DNA from: Hyphomicrobiales bacterium
GTDB taxonomy: Bacteria; Pseudomonadota; Alphaproteobacteria; Rhizobiales; Rhizobiaceae
Reading direction: 5' to 3'
DNA: 64,000 bases
Assembly: GCA_900472625.1 (NCBI GenBank)
Contig: UCIT01000026.1
Location: 124,001-188,000 of the forward strand
The position numbers were made by a program, and so were the translations under genes. Under the pieces are notes generated by a model. The model had not been told where the DNA came from and ran no database searches. It saw only the letters and a program-made list of their open reading frames with translations. Each line of letters begins with the position of its first letter. Position 1 is the stretch's first letter. Positions 8,924-17,996 of this stretch are shown here, piece by piece.

Positions 8924-8964
8924 GAGACCAAGGCGGCGCAGTTGATGCGCGCCGCCTTGGTCTC
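8924..8964. terminator. 16-bp perfect hairpin after the amidohydrolase gene
   Basis: GAGACCAAGGCGGCGC (8924-8939) pairs exactly with 8949-8964 across a 9-nt loop, starting 12 nt beyond the amidohydrolase stop codon on the minus strand. No T-run follows. The most likely role is a terminator that separates the amidohydrolase operon from doxX. Confidence 0.65.
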
Positions 8965-8976
8965 TCCAGTTCGCTT

Positions 8977-10962
8977 TCAAACCGCCCAGCAGGCGCAGCC
9001 GAGTGCCCCAAAGAAGCCCTTCAGATCAGCGATCGGCAGCTTCGATGTCCAGGCGCCGGCATGGTCATGGCCGTGGACGTTGCAATCATTGGCGCAACCG
9101 CACATCGAGATCGCCGTGCGGCGCAGCGACCGTTTGCCGGCACCCTCCGGATCGCCCCAGGCCGCATAGCCGCCGAAGGTACGAACAGGCGACCAGTCGG
9201 GCATAGCCGGTGGAACATCACTTTCGTCGTATTTCGCGAAGTCACCGGCGCCATAGACGATCTTGCCCCCGACCATGGTGAGATCCGAGGTGAGAAAGGA
9301 AATCTCGTCTTCGGCGCAGGCAAAGAAGTCCTTGTCCGGCACGACCAGGTCGGCAAACTGCCCCTTCTCGATGCGGCCCTTCTTGCCCTCCTCGTTGGAG
9401 AACCAGGTGACGTTCTCCGTCCACATCCGCAACGCGGTTTCACGGTCCAGGCAGTTGGCGCGCGGATAGAGGTTCATGCCGCCGACGGTCTTGCCGGTGA
9501 TCATCCAGGACAGCGAAACCCAGGGATTATAGGAGGCAACGCGCGTGGCATCGGTGCCGGCCGAGACCTTGACGCCCTTTTCGAGAATCTTGGCGACCGG
9601 CGGCGTAGCTTCGGCGGCGCCGACGCCGTAGCGTTCGACGAAATATTCGCCCTGATAGGCCATGCGGTGCTGCACGGCGATACCGCCGCCAAGTGCCGCG
9701 ATGCGGTCGATCGAGCGGTCGGAGATGGTTTCGGCGTGGTCGAAGAACCAGTTCAGGCCTTCGAGCGGAATATCCTGGTTCACCTTCTCGAAGACGTCGA
9801 GCGCGCGCGAGATTGTTTCGTCATAGGTGGCATGCAGACGCCACGGCCAGCGGTTTTCGGCCAGGATGCGGACCACCTCTTCCATTTCGCCTTCCATCTC
9901 ATGCGGCATGTCGGGCCGGGGCTGACGGAAATCCTCGAAGTCGGCGGCGGAGAAGACCAGCATTTCGCCGGCTCCGTTGTGCCTGAAATAATCGTTGCCC
10001 TGCTTGTACTTGACCGACTGCGTCCAGTTGAGGAAGTCCTCCTTTTCGGCCTTCGGCTTTTGAGTAAAGAGATTGTAGGCCAGCCGCACCGTCATCTGGT
10101 TCTCGTCGGCGAGCTTCTGGATGACCGCGTAGTCGTCTGGATAATTCTGGAAGCCGCCGCCGGCATCGATGACGCCGGTGACGCCGAGACGATTGAGTTC
10201 GCGCATGAAATGGCGGGTTGAATTGACCTGGTATTCCAGCGGCAGCTTCGGCCCCTTGGCAAGCGTCGAGTAGAGAATGCCGGCATTCGGCTTGGCGAGC
10301 AGAAGACCGGTCGGATTGCCGGATGCGTCGCGGATAATCTCGCCACCGGGAGGATTTGGCGTGTCCTTGTTGTAGCCAACGGCGCGAACGGCAGCACCGT
10401 TCAGGAGTGCGCGGTCGTAGAGGTGAAGCAGGAACACCGGGGTATCGGGTGCGATCGCGTTGATCTCGTCGATCGTCAGAAGGCGTTTTTCAACGAACTG
10501 ATGCTCGGTAAAGCCGCCGACGACGCGCACCCATTGTGGTGCCGGTGTATTGGCCACCTGGCGCTTCAGCATGTCCATGGCATCGGCCAGCGACCGGACG
10601 CCATCCCAGCGCAGCTCCATGTTGAAGTTCAGGCCGCCGCGAATGACGTGGGTGTGGTTGTCGATCAGGCCCGGGAGGACGCGCTTGCCCTTGAGGTTGA
10701 CGACGTTGGTGTCGGGCCCCTTGAACGCCATGATCTCTTCGTCGTGGCCGACGGCCAGAAACTTCCCGTCCTTGATGGCGACGGCGCTGGCATTCGGATT
10801 GGTGCGGTCGAGCGTGGTGAAGAGACCGGTGTGAAGGATCAGATCAGCGAACATGGGAGACACTCCAGTTTGGGTGGTATTGGCAGCCGCGGCGCCGCTT
10901 GAGAACACGTTTGGAAAAGCCAGGGCGGATGCACCGCCAAGAAACCGTCGTCGGGTTGGCAT
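8977..10962 (-). CDS. Tat-exported YtcJ-like amidohydrolase
   Basis: 661 residues. N-terminus has TRRRFLGG plus a hydrophobic segment, a twin-arginine signal, so the enzyme probably acts in the periplasm. The rest is an amidohydrolase_3/YtcJ-type TIM barrel: metal-binding DNHTHV near residue 100, FDHAE near 400, and SAGTDA near 475. Family members hydrolyse amide or ester bonds of poorly known substrates. The C-terminal 50 residues are Cys/His-rich (MCGCANDCNVHGHDH, then GCACWAV). The start is ATG 10962, which overlaps the stop of the XapX gene (TGATG), so the two genes are translationally coupled. Confidence 0.85.
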   Translation of the reverse strand: MPTRRRFLGGASALAFPNVFSSGAAAANTTQTGVSPMFADLILHTGLFTTLDRTNPNASAVAIKDGKFLAVGHDEEIMAFKGPDTNVVNLKGKRVLPGLIDNHTHVIRGGLNFNMELRWDGVRSLADAMDMLKRQVANTPAPQWVRVVGGFTEHQFVEKRLLTIDEINAIAPDTPVFLLHLYDRALLNGAAVRAVGYNKDTPNPPGGEIIRDASGNPTGLLLAKPNAGILYSTLAKGPKLPLEYQVNSTRHFMRELNRLGVTGVIDAGGGFQNYPDDYAVIQKLADENQMTVRLAYNLFTQKPKAEKEDFLNWTQSVKYKQGNDYFRHNGAGEMLVFSAADFEDFRQPRPDMPHEMEGEMEEVVRILAENRWPWRLHATYDETISRALDVFEKVNQDIPLEGLNWFFDHAETISDRSIDRIAALGGGIAVQHRMAYQGEYFVERYGVGAAEATPPVAKILEKGVKVSAGTDATRVASYNPWVSLSWMITGKTVGGMNLYPRANCLDRETALRMWTENVTWFSNEEGKKGRIEKGQFADLVVPDKDFFACAEDEISFLTSDLTMVGGKIVYGAGDFAKYDESDVPPAMPDWSPVRTFGGYAAWGDPEGAGKRSLRRTAISMCGCANDCNVHGHDHAGAWTSKLPIADLKGFFGALGCACWAV

Positions 10963-11237
10963 CACCCCATCTTCCCATCGTCAGCCGCGCGCTTGGAGCC
11001 GCCATCGCCTTTGGGCAGGTGGCCGAACATGTGAGGCTTCACCTGATTGAACCACGAAACGGCGGCGGGCTCCTTCGCCATCAGGGTCTTGGCAAGCGGA
11101 ATCAGCTGCTCGCCGACCAGAATGCCGAGCAGGCCAATCAGCGCCACGACAGGAGGCGCAGGCGAGCGGACGTTGAGAAGGCTGTAGACGACACCGACGA
11201 GAAGTCCGGCGCCGAGGGAAAAGAGATAGATCTTCAT
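10962..11237 (-). CDS. XapX domain (DUF1427) small membrane protein
   Basis: 91 residues with two hydrophobic segments (about 3-22 and 30-48) containing SLGAGLLVGVVYSLL and RSPAPPVVALIGLLGILVGEQ, the XapX/DUF1427 signature. Function of this family is not known. I chose ATG 11237 (AAAGGA 7 nt upstream) over the ATG 18 nt earlier, which has no ribosome site. The stop overlaps the amidohydrolase start. XapX, amidohydrolase and isochorismatase-like genes form a compact leftward group here. Confidence 0.82.
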   Translation of the reverse strand: MKIYLFSLGAGLLVGVVYSLLNVRSPAPPVVALIGLLGILVGEQLIPLAKTLMAKEPAAVSWFNQVKPHMFGHLPKGDGGSKRAADDGKMG

Positions 11238-11315
11238 CACGTGATCCTTTGACATCGGAATGTCGTTCCGCTCACAATCACGCGAACGGAACGCAGAGGT
11301 AAGCCTACGCGAGGA

Positions 11316-11972
11316 TCAGTGCGCTTCGGAGGCTCCGAACATCTGCTTGGCATAGATGATGCCGAGACCGTAGGAGCCGCCGAACTTCTTGGCGATGCCG
11401 GTAGTCATGTCATAGGTCTCAGTGCGCGCCCAATCGCGCTGCAGCTCGAGCATGTACTGCAGCGATGTCATCGGCTGCGCGCCGATCTGAACCATGCGGT
11501 CCATCGCGCGGTCATGGGCTTCGGTTGAAACGTCGCCGCATGCGTCGGCGAGAACGTAGACTTCAAAACCCTGCTCGATGGCCGACAGCGCCGGACCGAC
11601 AATGCAGACGCCTGTCCACAGACCGCTCAGCACGATGCGCGTCTTGCCGATCTTGTTGATCTCCTTGATGACTTCGGCGTCCTCCCAGGTGTTCATCGAG
11701 GTCCGGTCGAACAGCTTCTGGCCGGGGAACGCCTCGGTGATCTCGCTGAACATCGGGCCTGAAAAGCTCTTCTCGGCAACCGTCGTCAGAATGGTCGACA
11801 CGCCGAAGCCCTTGGCGGCGTTGGCAACGAGTGCTGCATTGTTACGCAGGTTGACGGCATCGATGCTCTTGGTCGCGAACGACATCTGCGACTGGAAGTC
11901 GATCATGATCAGCGTGTGATCGTGCGGCGTCAGAAGCTTGGAGCCCGGCGTCGGCGTGGCTTGAATGGTCAT
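11316..11972 (-). CDS. Isochorismatase-like (YcaC-type) cysteine hydrolase
   Basis: 218 residues with the cysteine-hydrolase fold of the isochorismatase/nicotinamidase superfamily. The catalytic Asp is in LIMIDFQSQ near residue 24-26 and the nucleophile Cys in GVCIVGPAL near 120; the sequence closely follows the YcaC type rather than pyrazinamidase. Enzymes of this group hydrolyse small amides; the substrate of YcaC-like proteins is undefined. First gene of the leftward group, 78 nt before the XapX gene. A divergent promoter would lie in 11973-12136, which separates it from the AraC pseudogene end. Confidence 0.85.
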   Translation of the reverse strand: MTIQATPTPGSKLLTPHDHTLIMIDFQSQMSFATKSIDAVNLRNNAALVANAAKGFGVSTILTTVAEKSFSGPMFSEITEAFPGQKLFDRTSMNTWEDAEVIKEINKIGKTRIVLSGLWTGVCIVGPALSAIEQGFEVYVLADACGDVSTEAHDRAMDRMVQIGAQPMTSLQYMLELQRDWARTETYDMTTGIAKKFGGSYGLGIIYAKQMFGASEAH

Positions 11973-12136
11973 GGTTGTCCCTCACAGTGAAGAATGGTTT
12001 GCGTTCACCATGCGAATATGACCGTTCGTGCAGATTGCTTCTTGTCTGGACCCATTGCGATTTGAATGATCCGACCGTGGCAAATTGATCCGTCGCTATG
12101 GGGCAATCGGCTTTCTGTTGCCATCGGGCTGCGGCT

Positions 12137-13031
12137 CTAGAATTGCTTGCTTCGACGCCAAAGGCCTGGTGTCACACCGAACTCGGCTGAGAAAACGCGA
12201 GTAAAATGGCTCTGATCCGCAAAACCGCAGGTGGCGGCGATTTCGGAAAGCGACAATACCGACGACAGCAGCAGAGCACGCGCCTTGCCGATACGCTGTT
12301 GCATCTGCCATTGATGCGCTGTCTTTCCGGTGGTTTCGCGAAATGCCCTGAGAAATGTACTGCGTGACATGTTGCAGACGCCAGCCAGTTCATCGATGGA
12401 GACATCACCATCCAGGCGGCTTTCGATCAACTCCTTGGCCAGAACCTCCATCCGCCGCGACAAGCCGCGGCCTCGATCATTGGTGCGTGTGCGACCATTG
12501 CCATAATGATGGACGAGGTGAACGCCGATTGCGATCGACAACTGGTCGGCAAACAGCGCGCTCTTCTGGCCCTTGCCGCTGGCACCCGCAAACAATGCCG
12601 CAACCAGGCCGCCAAGAACCGGATCGGCTTCTTCAGATCGGGAATGAAGCTCTATGGCACCCCTGATATCCGCATCCTCGGCGATCTGTCCCACGGCAGC
12701 ATCGGTGATTTCCATCAGGACAAACTGGAATGGGCCCTTCAAGTCCGCCTTGTACTCGTCAGCGAAGTTGCGGACGTAGACCGAGTTTTGCGAAACTGTG
12801 GACCGTGGAATGGTGTTCGCGGAATATCTTCCTGCTGTGGCCGGCTTCGAGCGAAAGGCCAAGAAGGTATCCCCGGTTCGTGGCCTTAGTCATCACACGC
12901 CCAACCGACGACGAGGCCGAGGCCTTCTTGTGAAATCGCATACCGCTCGCGACGATCTGCTGATCGTCAGTAAGCTTACCGAGTGGGCAGCCGAAGTTGT
13001 CGGTATCAGACGATGCTGAAGCAAACCCCAT
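12137..13031 (-). pseudogene. AraC-family regulator interrupted by a frameshift
   Basis: The C-terminal ORF (12137-12862) holds a two-HTH AraC domain (ISIDELAGV-type first helix region, then LSEIAATCGFADQSHFTRVF) but starts abruptly. The missing N-terminal half is in the next frame from ATG 13031: it ends REHHSTVHSFA, and the other frame continues NSVYVRNFADEYKADLK, the normal order in the family. The frames meet at an A4 tract (TTTT on the plus strand, 12786-12789); removing one A would give one ~298-residue protein, the usual AraC length. Either an inactivating one-base insertion or a base-call error. If truly broken, a shortened DNA-binding product might still be made. Confidence 0.75.
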
Positions 13032-13280
13032 GACGCTTATCTATCCTACCGACATCCCGTATTCCAAGTGCCGCACTTTCCAGCATTATCCGGCGGGGCG
13101 CAAGCAAGGCGACGCACACAATCGCGCGAGAGCGCCCTGACACCGTCGATGTCCGCCATCGGCTGTTTCACCGTTTCACGAAACTTAGCGGAGTTTAACT
13201 CGCCTTGTGGCGTCTGTCCGGACTATTCAAATTGCCAGCTGCAATCAGCTCTCTCGTCGGACTGCCATAAGGAATTTATC

Positions 13281-13811
13281 ATGCCCGCCAGATCATCAGC
13301 GTTTCATCCTGCCGACAGTGGTCACAATGGCATCCTTGCAACCGATGTTCTCAGGCTGCTCGACGAAGCGGGAAATGCTTTCGACCGCGACTTGACGAAA
13401 GCACGTTCCTTCATCGAGCAGGCCCGCGCGATGCTGACGGGCACGTTCGAGAGTCCACCGTCTGCCGACGGCGGTGGTCTCGCGCCGTGGCAGGTCAAAC
13501 GCATCGAGGCCTTCATCGAGAACAACATCGAAGAGAGCTTTCGCGCCGAAGATCTTGCCGCCGTCGCTCGGCTGAGCGTTAGCCACTTCTCGCGCGCATT
13601 CCGTCGGAGCTTCGATGAATCGCCCCACGCTTATATCCTTTCCCGGCGTATGGGTTACGCCCAGCATTTGCTCTTGTCGACGGACCAACCGCTCTCGCAA
13701 GTGGCGATTTGCTGCGGCATGGCTGACCAGGCACATTTCTCACGTCTCTTCCGCAAGCTGACAGGTGAAACGCCCAGCCGCTGGCGCCGCGCCCGAAAGA
13801 TCACAGGTTAG
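13281..13811 (+). CDS. Short AraC-family regulator without a sensor domain
   Basis: 176 residues: ~75-residue helical N-terminus, then an AraC DNA-binding domain (about 78-172) with both HTHs, FRAEDLAAVARLSVSHFSRAF and LSQVAICCGMADQAHFSRLF. There is no cupin or other ligand-binding domain, so it may respond through abundance or a partner. The start is ATG 13281, preceded by AAGGAA at 8 nt; the long in-frame extension upstream to 13068 has no ribosome site and looks non-coding. It is 56 nt upstream of the hydrolase-like gene on the same strand and may control it. Confidence 0.83.
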   Translation: MPARSSAFHPADSGHNGILATDVLRLLDEAGNAFDRDLTKARSFIEQARAMLTGTFESPPSADGGGLAPWQVKRIEAFIENNIEESFRAEDLAAVARLSVSHFSRAFRRSFDESPHAYILSRRMGYAQHLLLSTDQPLSQVAICCGMADQAHFSRLFRKLTGETPSRWRRARKITG

Positions 13812-13867
13812 GCCTTCGCGAGACAAAGAACACGGTCCGCTTCAGAGTGCGACCAAGGACGACTTCT

Positions 13868-14875
13868 ATGGACGACGTGGACAATACCGGCCGATCGCCG
13901 ACACTCGTGACAGTGACGCCTATGTCGGCGCATCCGATCCTGGACGAAGTCACCCAGGAGTTTCTCGACCAGGCCGGTGTGCTTGGTGCTTTACCGACAT
14001 ATGGGGATGGGGATGGGGCGGCGAAATTCGGGGCATTGCAGTTCTGTGAGCCTGACGCTTTCGCGACCTCGGTAGAAGATGTCCGCACCCCGAATGGCGC
14101 AAATGGCCCAATCGACATTCGCCTCGTCAGGCCGCTGAATGCGTCGAGTGATTTACCCATCCTTCTTTATTTTCCTGGATTCGGCTGGATGGCGGGTGAC
14201 GGCTGCAGCACTCATGATCGCTTCGCCAGACAAATCGCGGGGGCCAGCAACATCGCCGTTGTCATGGTTGCGTATACCAAAGCCCCCGACGCGCGGTTCG
14301 CAGCACAGATCGAGCAGGGCTGCGCTGTTAGAGAGTATCTACTGGAGCATGGGCGAGGTCACGGGCTGGACGCGAGCCGCCTCGCCATAGGCGGAGACGG
14401 AGTGGGCGCCAACATGGCGGCGGCACTTTGCATCCTGATAAAACAGCGACGACAGGCATCACCGCTTTTGCAGTTCCTGCTGTGCCCGATGACCGCGGAT
14501 CGGCTGGAGACCGAATCAAGCATAGCATTCGCGCAAGGTCCTTGGTTGACAAGACGGGCGCTCGACACCTTTATCGACGCCTATCTTGGCACCATTCCTG
14601 CCAAGCCGAATCCACTAGCATTTCCGCTGGAAGCCGAGATCAGGGATCTGCAGGGGCTGCCGCCGGCTCTGATCATAACGGCGGAAAACGATATGCTGCG
14701 CGACGAAGGCGAGGCCTATGCCAGACGCCTCATTCGCGCCGGCGTCGAGGTCTGCGCGACACGCTATCTCGCTACGATTCACGATTTCCTGATCATCGAT
14801 TGGATCGCCGAAACGCCGGCAGCGCGGGGTGCCATGGCACAGGTTCAATCCGAATTAAGAAGATATCTAGTTTAG
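13868..14875 (+). CDS. HSL-family alpha/beta hydrolase fold protein with degenerate active site
   Basis: 335 residues of the hormone-sensitive-lipase/esterase fold. In active members the oxyanion motif is HGGGW and the nucleophile elbow GDSAGG. Here they read PGFGW (near residue 112) and GDGVGAN (near 176), so the nucleophile serine is glycine and the oxyanion histidine is proline. The acid (AENDMLRDEGEAY) and histidine (IHDFLI) positions are kept. It is therefore probably not an esterase, and may be a ligand-binding pseudoenzyme. The start is ATG 13868, with AAGGAC upstream. It converges on the ATPase-regulator gene with 35 nt between stops. Confidence 0.8.
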   Translation: MDDVDNTGRSPTLVTVTPMSAHPILDEVTQEFLDQAGVLGALPTYGDGDGAAKFGALQFCEPDAFATSVEDVRTPNGANGPIDIRLVRPLNASSDLPILLYFPGFGWMAGDGCSTHDRFARQIAGASNIAVVMVAYTKAPDARFAAQIEQGCAVREYLLEHGRGHGLDASRLAIGGDGVGANMAAALCILIKQRRQASPLLQFLLCPMTADRLETESSIAFAQGPWLTRRALDTFIDAYLGTIPAKPNPLAFPLEAEIRDLQGLPPALIITAENDMLRDEGEAYARRLIRAGVEVCATRYLATIHDFLIIDWIAETPAARGAMAQVQSELRRYLV

Positions 14876-14910
14876 TCTGAATTGCCTTCCAGTCGTCGTC
14901 CGATACGCCT

Positions 14911-17661
14911 TCAGGTGTTTAGAACGGAGATTGCCCGCCTGAAGTCGGCGGTATTTCCGCCAGGACGTGCGCGCTCAACGACGCACGCCAACTCGGCCAA
15001 TGCGGCCTCGCCGTCGCTTGAGGCGGCAGCAAGTTCCGTAAGGCTGATTGCCGTTCGGAGTTCGAAAGCCAGCGCACCCTGTGAGACGGCTAGCTCCCGC
15101 GACTTCCGCAACAAGCGCATTTTATCTGCGACATCGGTGTCCGCCTGACGCAGAGCGCTACGGCGGAGGAGTTCCGGAGCGCACCAGAGGCTTGGCTCTA
15201 TCGAGAGGCGATCAACAATGCTGTCTGTAAACGTCACATCCGAAAGCGTTGCGAAGAGTTCAAGCTGCATCTGTGTGGTGCCGGCTCCAGAGACCGCGCC
15301 GCCATCGCCGAGCGCGGTAGCAAAGCCCCGCGCCCACATCCCCCAATGCGCCAACCCCTTGCTCTGCGTTCTGGCTAAGAGATGGGCCAACAGCGAGCGG
15401 GCAGCCCCCAATTCTCCTGTCCAGATGGCGACAGGTATCGCGCCGATCGCGAGACCGTAGCAGATCGATAAGTCGTGATCCAAGGACAAAGCGTCACTGG
15501 CGCAGCTATTGGCAAGATCCAACGCTGCGGCGGCCTCGCCTTTGAGCCAGAGATTGCGCATCAGCAACGACTGCATGGCAATCTTGCCGTCAACCTGCGC
15601 ATGGTTGGTGTGGTTCGCCCTGACCGGGTTCGCATCGCTGGAAATGACGCGTTGCAGGTATATTTCCGAGGCGTGGAGATTTCCGCGAAAATGTTCGCTC
15701 AACGCCAGCATATGGTCGGCGGTGATGATGCTGGCCTGATCCTGAGCTTGCCGTCCCAATGTTTCGAGTTCCGCCGCGTGGCCGAGCGATATCAGATAAT
15801 CACCGGACAAGATCGCCTGTGCCCACTGCCCCCAAGTGGCGCGGATGGACAGGCCGGCGTTGTCGAGCGACGCGGCGATCAAGCGTCCCCGCTCGAACGC
15901 CAGCGCCATGTCGGCAAATGGGCCACGGGTGTGCCATAGCGCATGCCCATAGCACATCAACAACTCGACTTCATGCGTGGAGCCTTCAAGGCTGCTACCG
16001 GCAATCCGCGCCATCGTCTTTTCAGCAAGGCTCAGATATTCGTCCGGCAGCGACATGTGAAAGAACAGCGGCGCCGCGGCGACGACCAGATCGAGCGCAA
16101 GTATTGTGTCGCCAGCCTCTGACAAAGCCCATTGCAGCGCTGCGCGAATGTCGTCGATCCTTGGGCGCACCGCCGAAAGCCACAGCGCCGGGTCCTTGCC
16201 CTCCCACGTGCCATCCGCAGCGTCAAACATTCCGATGCAATAGCGCGCATGCTTGCGCTTGGACTCCGCCTCTTCGTTGGAAGCGTGCAATTGCTCGGCA
16301 CCGTAATGGCGGGTGGTATCGAGGAGACGGAATGCAAATCCGTCATCTCGCCGTTCCTTGGTGACGAGCGATTTCGAGACCAGCGCGGTCAGCGCTTCAA
16401 ACACCTGGCCTTGCGCCACCTGATCGCATTGGACGACATAGGGGGCGGCCGCCAAAGGAAAGGAGGATGTGAAAACTGAAAGACGCCGGAAGACGATTTT
16501 CTCGACCTCGGTCAGGAGATCGTGGCTCCAGTCTAGCGTTGCCCGCAGCGTTTGATGACGCGGCAGCGCCGCGCGGCGACCGGTTGTAAGCACGGCGAAG
16601 CGATCATCCAGCCGCTGCGCCAGGGTCTGAAGGTCGAGGATGTCGACCCGTGCGGCAGCCATCTCTATTGCCAGCGGAATGCCATCGAGACGACGGCAGA
16701 TTTCGGCGACATAGACAGCATCCGCGTCCGTCAGCTCGAAATCGTCGGCACTCGCGCTCGCCTTGTCGCAAAACAGCTGGACGGATGGGTAGGCAGCCAC
16801 AGCATTGGCTGTCGATGCCAAATCCGCACCGGGCACGCCAAGCGTCGCCAGGCGATGCACCCACTCACCTGCGGCTCTCATCGGTTCGCGGCTGGTAATG
16901 AGCAGCAAGAGATTGGGCGCTCGCTGCGTCATTGCCTCGGCGAGAGCCGCAACCGCGTCGATAAGATGCTCGCAGTTGTCGATCAACAAAAGCATCGAGC
17001 GATCGGCCAGTGCGTCCAGCAGATTTGCCAATGGATCGGCGGTCGCCGATGCAGCACCAATTGCCGCGGCGACAGAGGTCACGACCAAGCCGTAGTCCTG
17101 GATCGGTGCGAGATCAACGAATACGGTCGGGATGTCATACCTTTCGGTGAGCCGCCGTGCTGTCGCCAACGCCACCGTCGTCTTGCCGATCCCTCCCGGC
17201 CCGGCGATCGTCAGAAGCCGGCGCTCGGGCAAGAGGTCAACAAGCGTCGAAACCACATCGTCTCGGCCGAACATGCGGACGACGCTGATGGGTAGTGCTG
17301 GATTGGCTGCGCCAGGCCGAGGCGATGCGAGGCGGTTCTCCCCGATTGTCGCGTTAAAACGATAACCACGACCGGAATCGTTTACGATATACGCGCTTCC
17401 ATCATCCTGCGTGCCAAGCAATTTGCGCAAGGACGAGAGATGAACGCGCAAGGCACTTTCATCAACCGTCGCGCCGGGCCAGACCGCGTCGATCAGATCG
17501 TTCTTGGCCACCAGTTCGCCTGCCTGCGCCACCAGCGCCACCAGGATTTCCATGGCCCGGCTGCCGAGCTTCACTGGCACGTTCTGATCATACAACTGTC
17601 GTTGCGGCACATTGAGAACGAACGGCCCGAAACTGACCGTGTGAGGAGTGGAATCTTTCAT
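14911..17661 (-). CDS. Large winged-helix transcriptional regulator with NTPase domain
   Basis: 916 residues. N-terminal OmpR/PhoB-type winged helix (about 5-105: LGSRAMEILVALVAQAGE, then SALRVHLSSLRKLLG). A P-loop NTPase follows, with Walker A GPGGIGKTT near 160 and Walker B LLLIDNCEHL near 240, of the AfsR/MalT-like STAND type, then an all-helical repeat C-terminus (~500-916). Such proteins integrate a signal through oligomerisation and activate nearby genes. An inverted repeat about 90 nt upstream may be its own operator. It sits among AraC genes; target genes unknown. Confidence 0.85.
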   Translation of the reverse strand: MKDSTPHTVSFGPFVLNVPQRQLYDQNVPVKLGSRAMEILVALVAQAGELVAKNDLIDAVWPGATVDESALRVHLSSLRKLLGTQDDGSAYIVNDSGRGYRFNATIGENRLASPRPGAANPALPISVVRMFGRDDVVSTLVDLLPERRLLTIAGPGGIGKTTVALATARRLTERYDIPTVFVDLAPIQDYGLVVTSVAAAIGAASATADPLANLLDALADRSMLLLIDNCEHLIDAVAALAEAMTQRAPNLLLLITSREPMRAAGEWVHRLATLGVPGADLASTANAVAAYPSVQLFCDKASASADDFELTDADAVYVAEICRRLDGIPLAIEMAAARVDILDLQTLAQRLDDRFAVLTTGRRAALPRHQTLRATLDWSHDLLTEVEKIVFRRLSVFTSSFPLAAAPYVVQCDQVAQGQVFEALTALVSKSLVTKERRDDGFAFRLLDTTRHYGAEQLHASNEEAESKRKHARYCIGMFDAADGTWEGKDPALWLSAVRPRIDDIRAALQWALSEAGDTILALDLVVAAAPLFFHMSLPDEYLSLAEKTMARIAGSSLEGSTHEVELLMCYGHALWHTRGPFADMALAFERGRLIAASLDNAGLSIRATWGQWAQAILSGDYLISLGHAAELETLGRQAQDQASIITADHMLALSEHFRGNLHASEIYLQRVISSDANPVRANHTNHAQVDGKIAMQSLLMRNLWLKGEAAAALDLANSCASDALSLDHDLSICYGLAIGAIPVAIWTGELGAARSLLAHLLARTQSKGLAHWGMWARGFATALGDGGAVSGAGTTQMQLELFATLSDVTFTDSIVDRLSIEPSLWCAPELLRRSALRQADTDVADKMRLLRKSRELAVSQGALAFELRTAISLTELAAASSDGEAALAELACVVERARPGGNTADFRRAISVLNT

Positions 17662-17996
17662 CGCGCCTCGAACCTACATCCGCCGATGGGCCAATCGGAC
17701 CAACGCGGCAAACTTACAGGCACGGCGACCGGCCGAAATAGAACGTTAGGTCGCTGTTTGGAACAATATCATCCAAACAGCGACCGCTTGACGATCATTA
17801 AGGACGTTTGACTTTCACGGACAATTTTGAGGACTAACCTGCAATTTTAAATGCTGCGGCTACTCAAACGCATGAGAACTCGCCTTGGACTTTCGTCCAG
17901 CGCGGTGAAAGAGCTATCTTGTCAGCCGTCACGTCCGCTTGGTTGCGACTGTTCAAATTGATGGTGGCAACATGTCCAGTTTGAGCCGACTGGGTA
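17662..17996. other. Intergenic region between two leftward regulator genes
   Basis: About 335 bp with no convincing gene. It contains the 14-bp inverted repeat listed separately and, toward the AraC stop, AT-rich sequence. It should hold the promoter of the winged-helix ATPase regulator. Confidence 0.6.
17749..17785. promoter_or_regulatory. 14-bp perfect inverted repeat upstream of the NTPase regulator
   Basis: GGTCGCTGTTTGGA (17749-17762) is exactly complementary to 17772-17785 across the 9-nt gap ACAATATCA. It lies 88-124 nt upstream of the regulator start. The AT-rich centre and long arms suit a dimeric operator; a stem-loop in an untranslated leader is the alternative. Confidence 0.5.

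Noticed and set aside
8608-10221. 537-codon plus-strand frame over doxX and the amidohydrolase
   Set aside because: Antisense shadow of well-supported genes; no motif or ribosome site.
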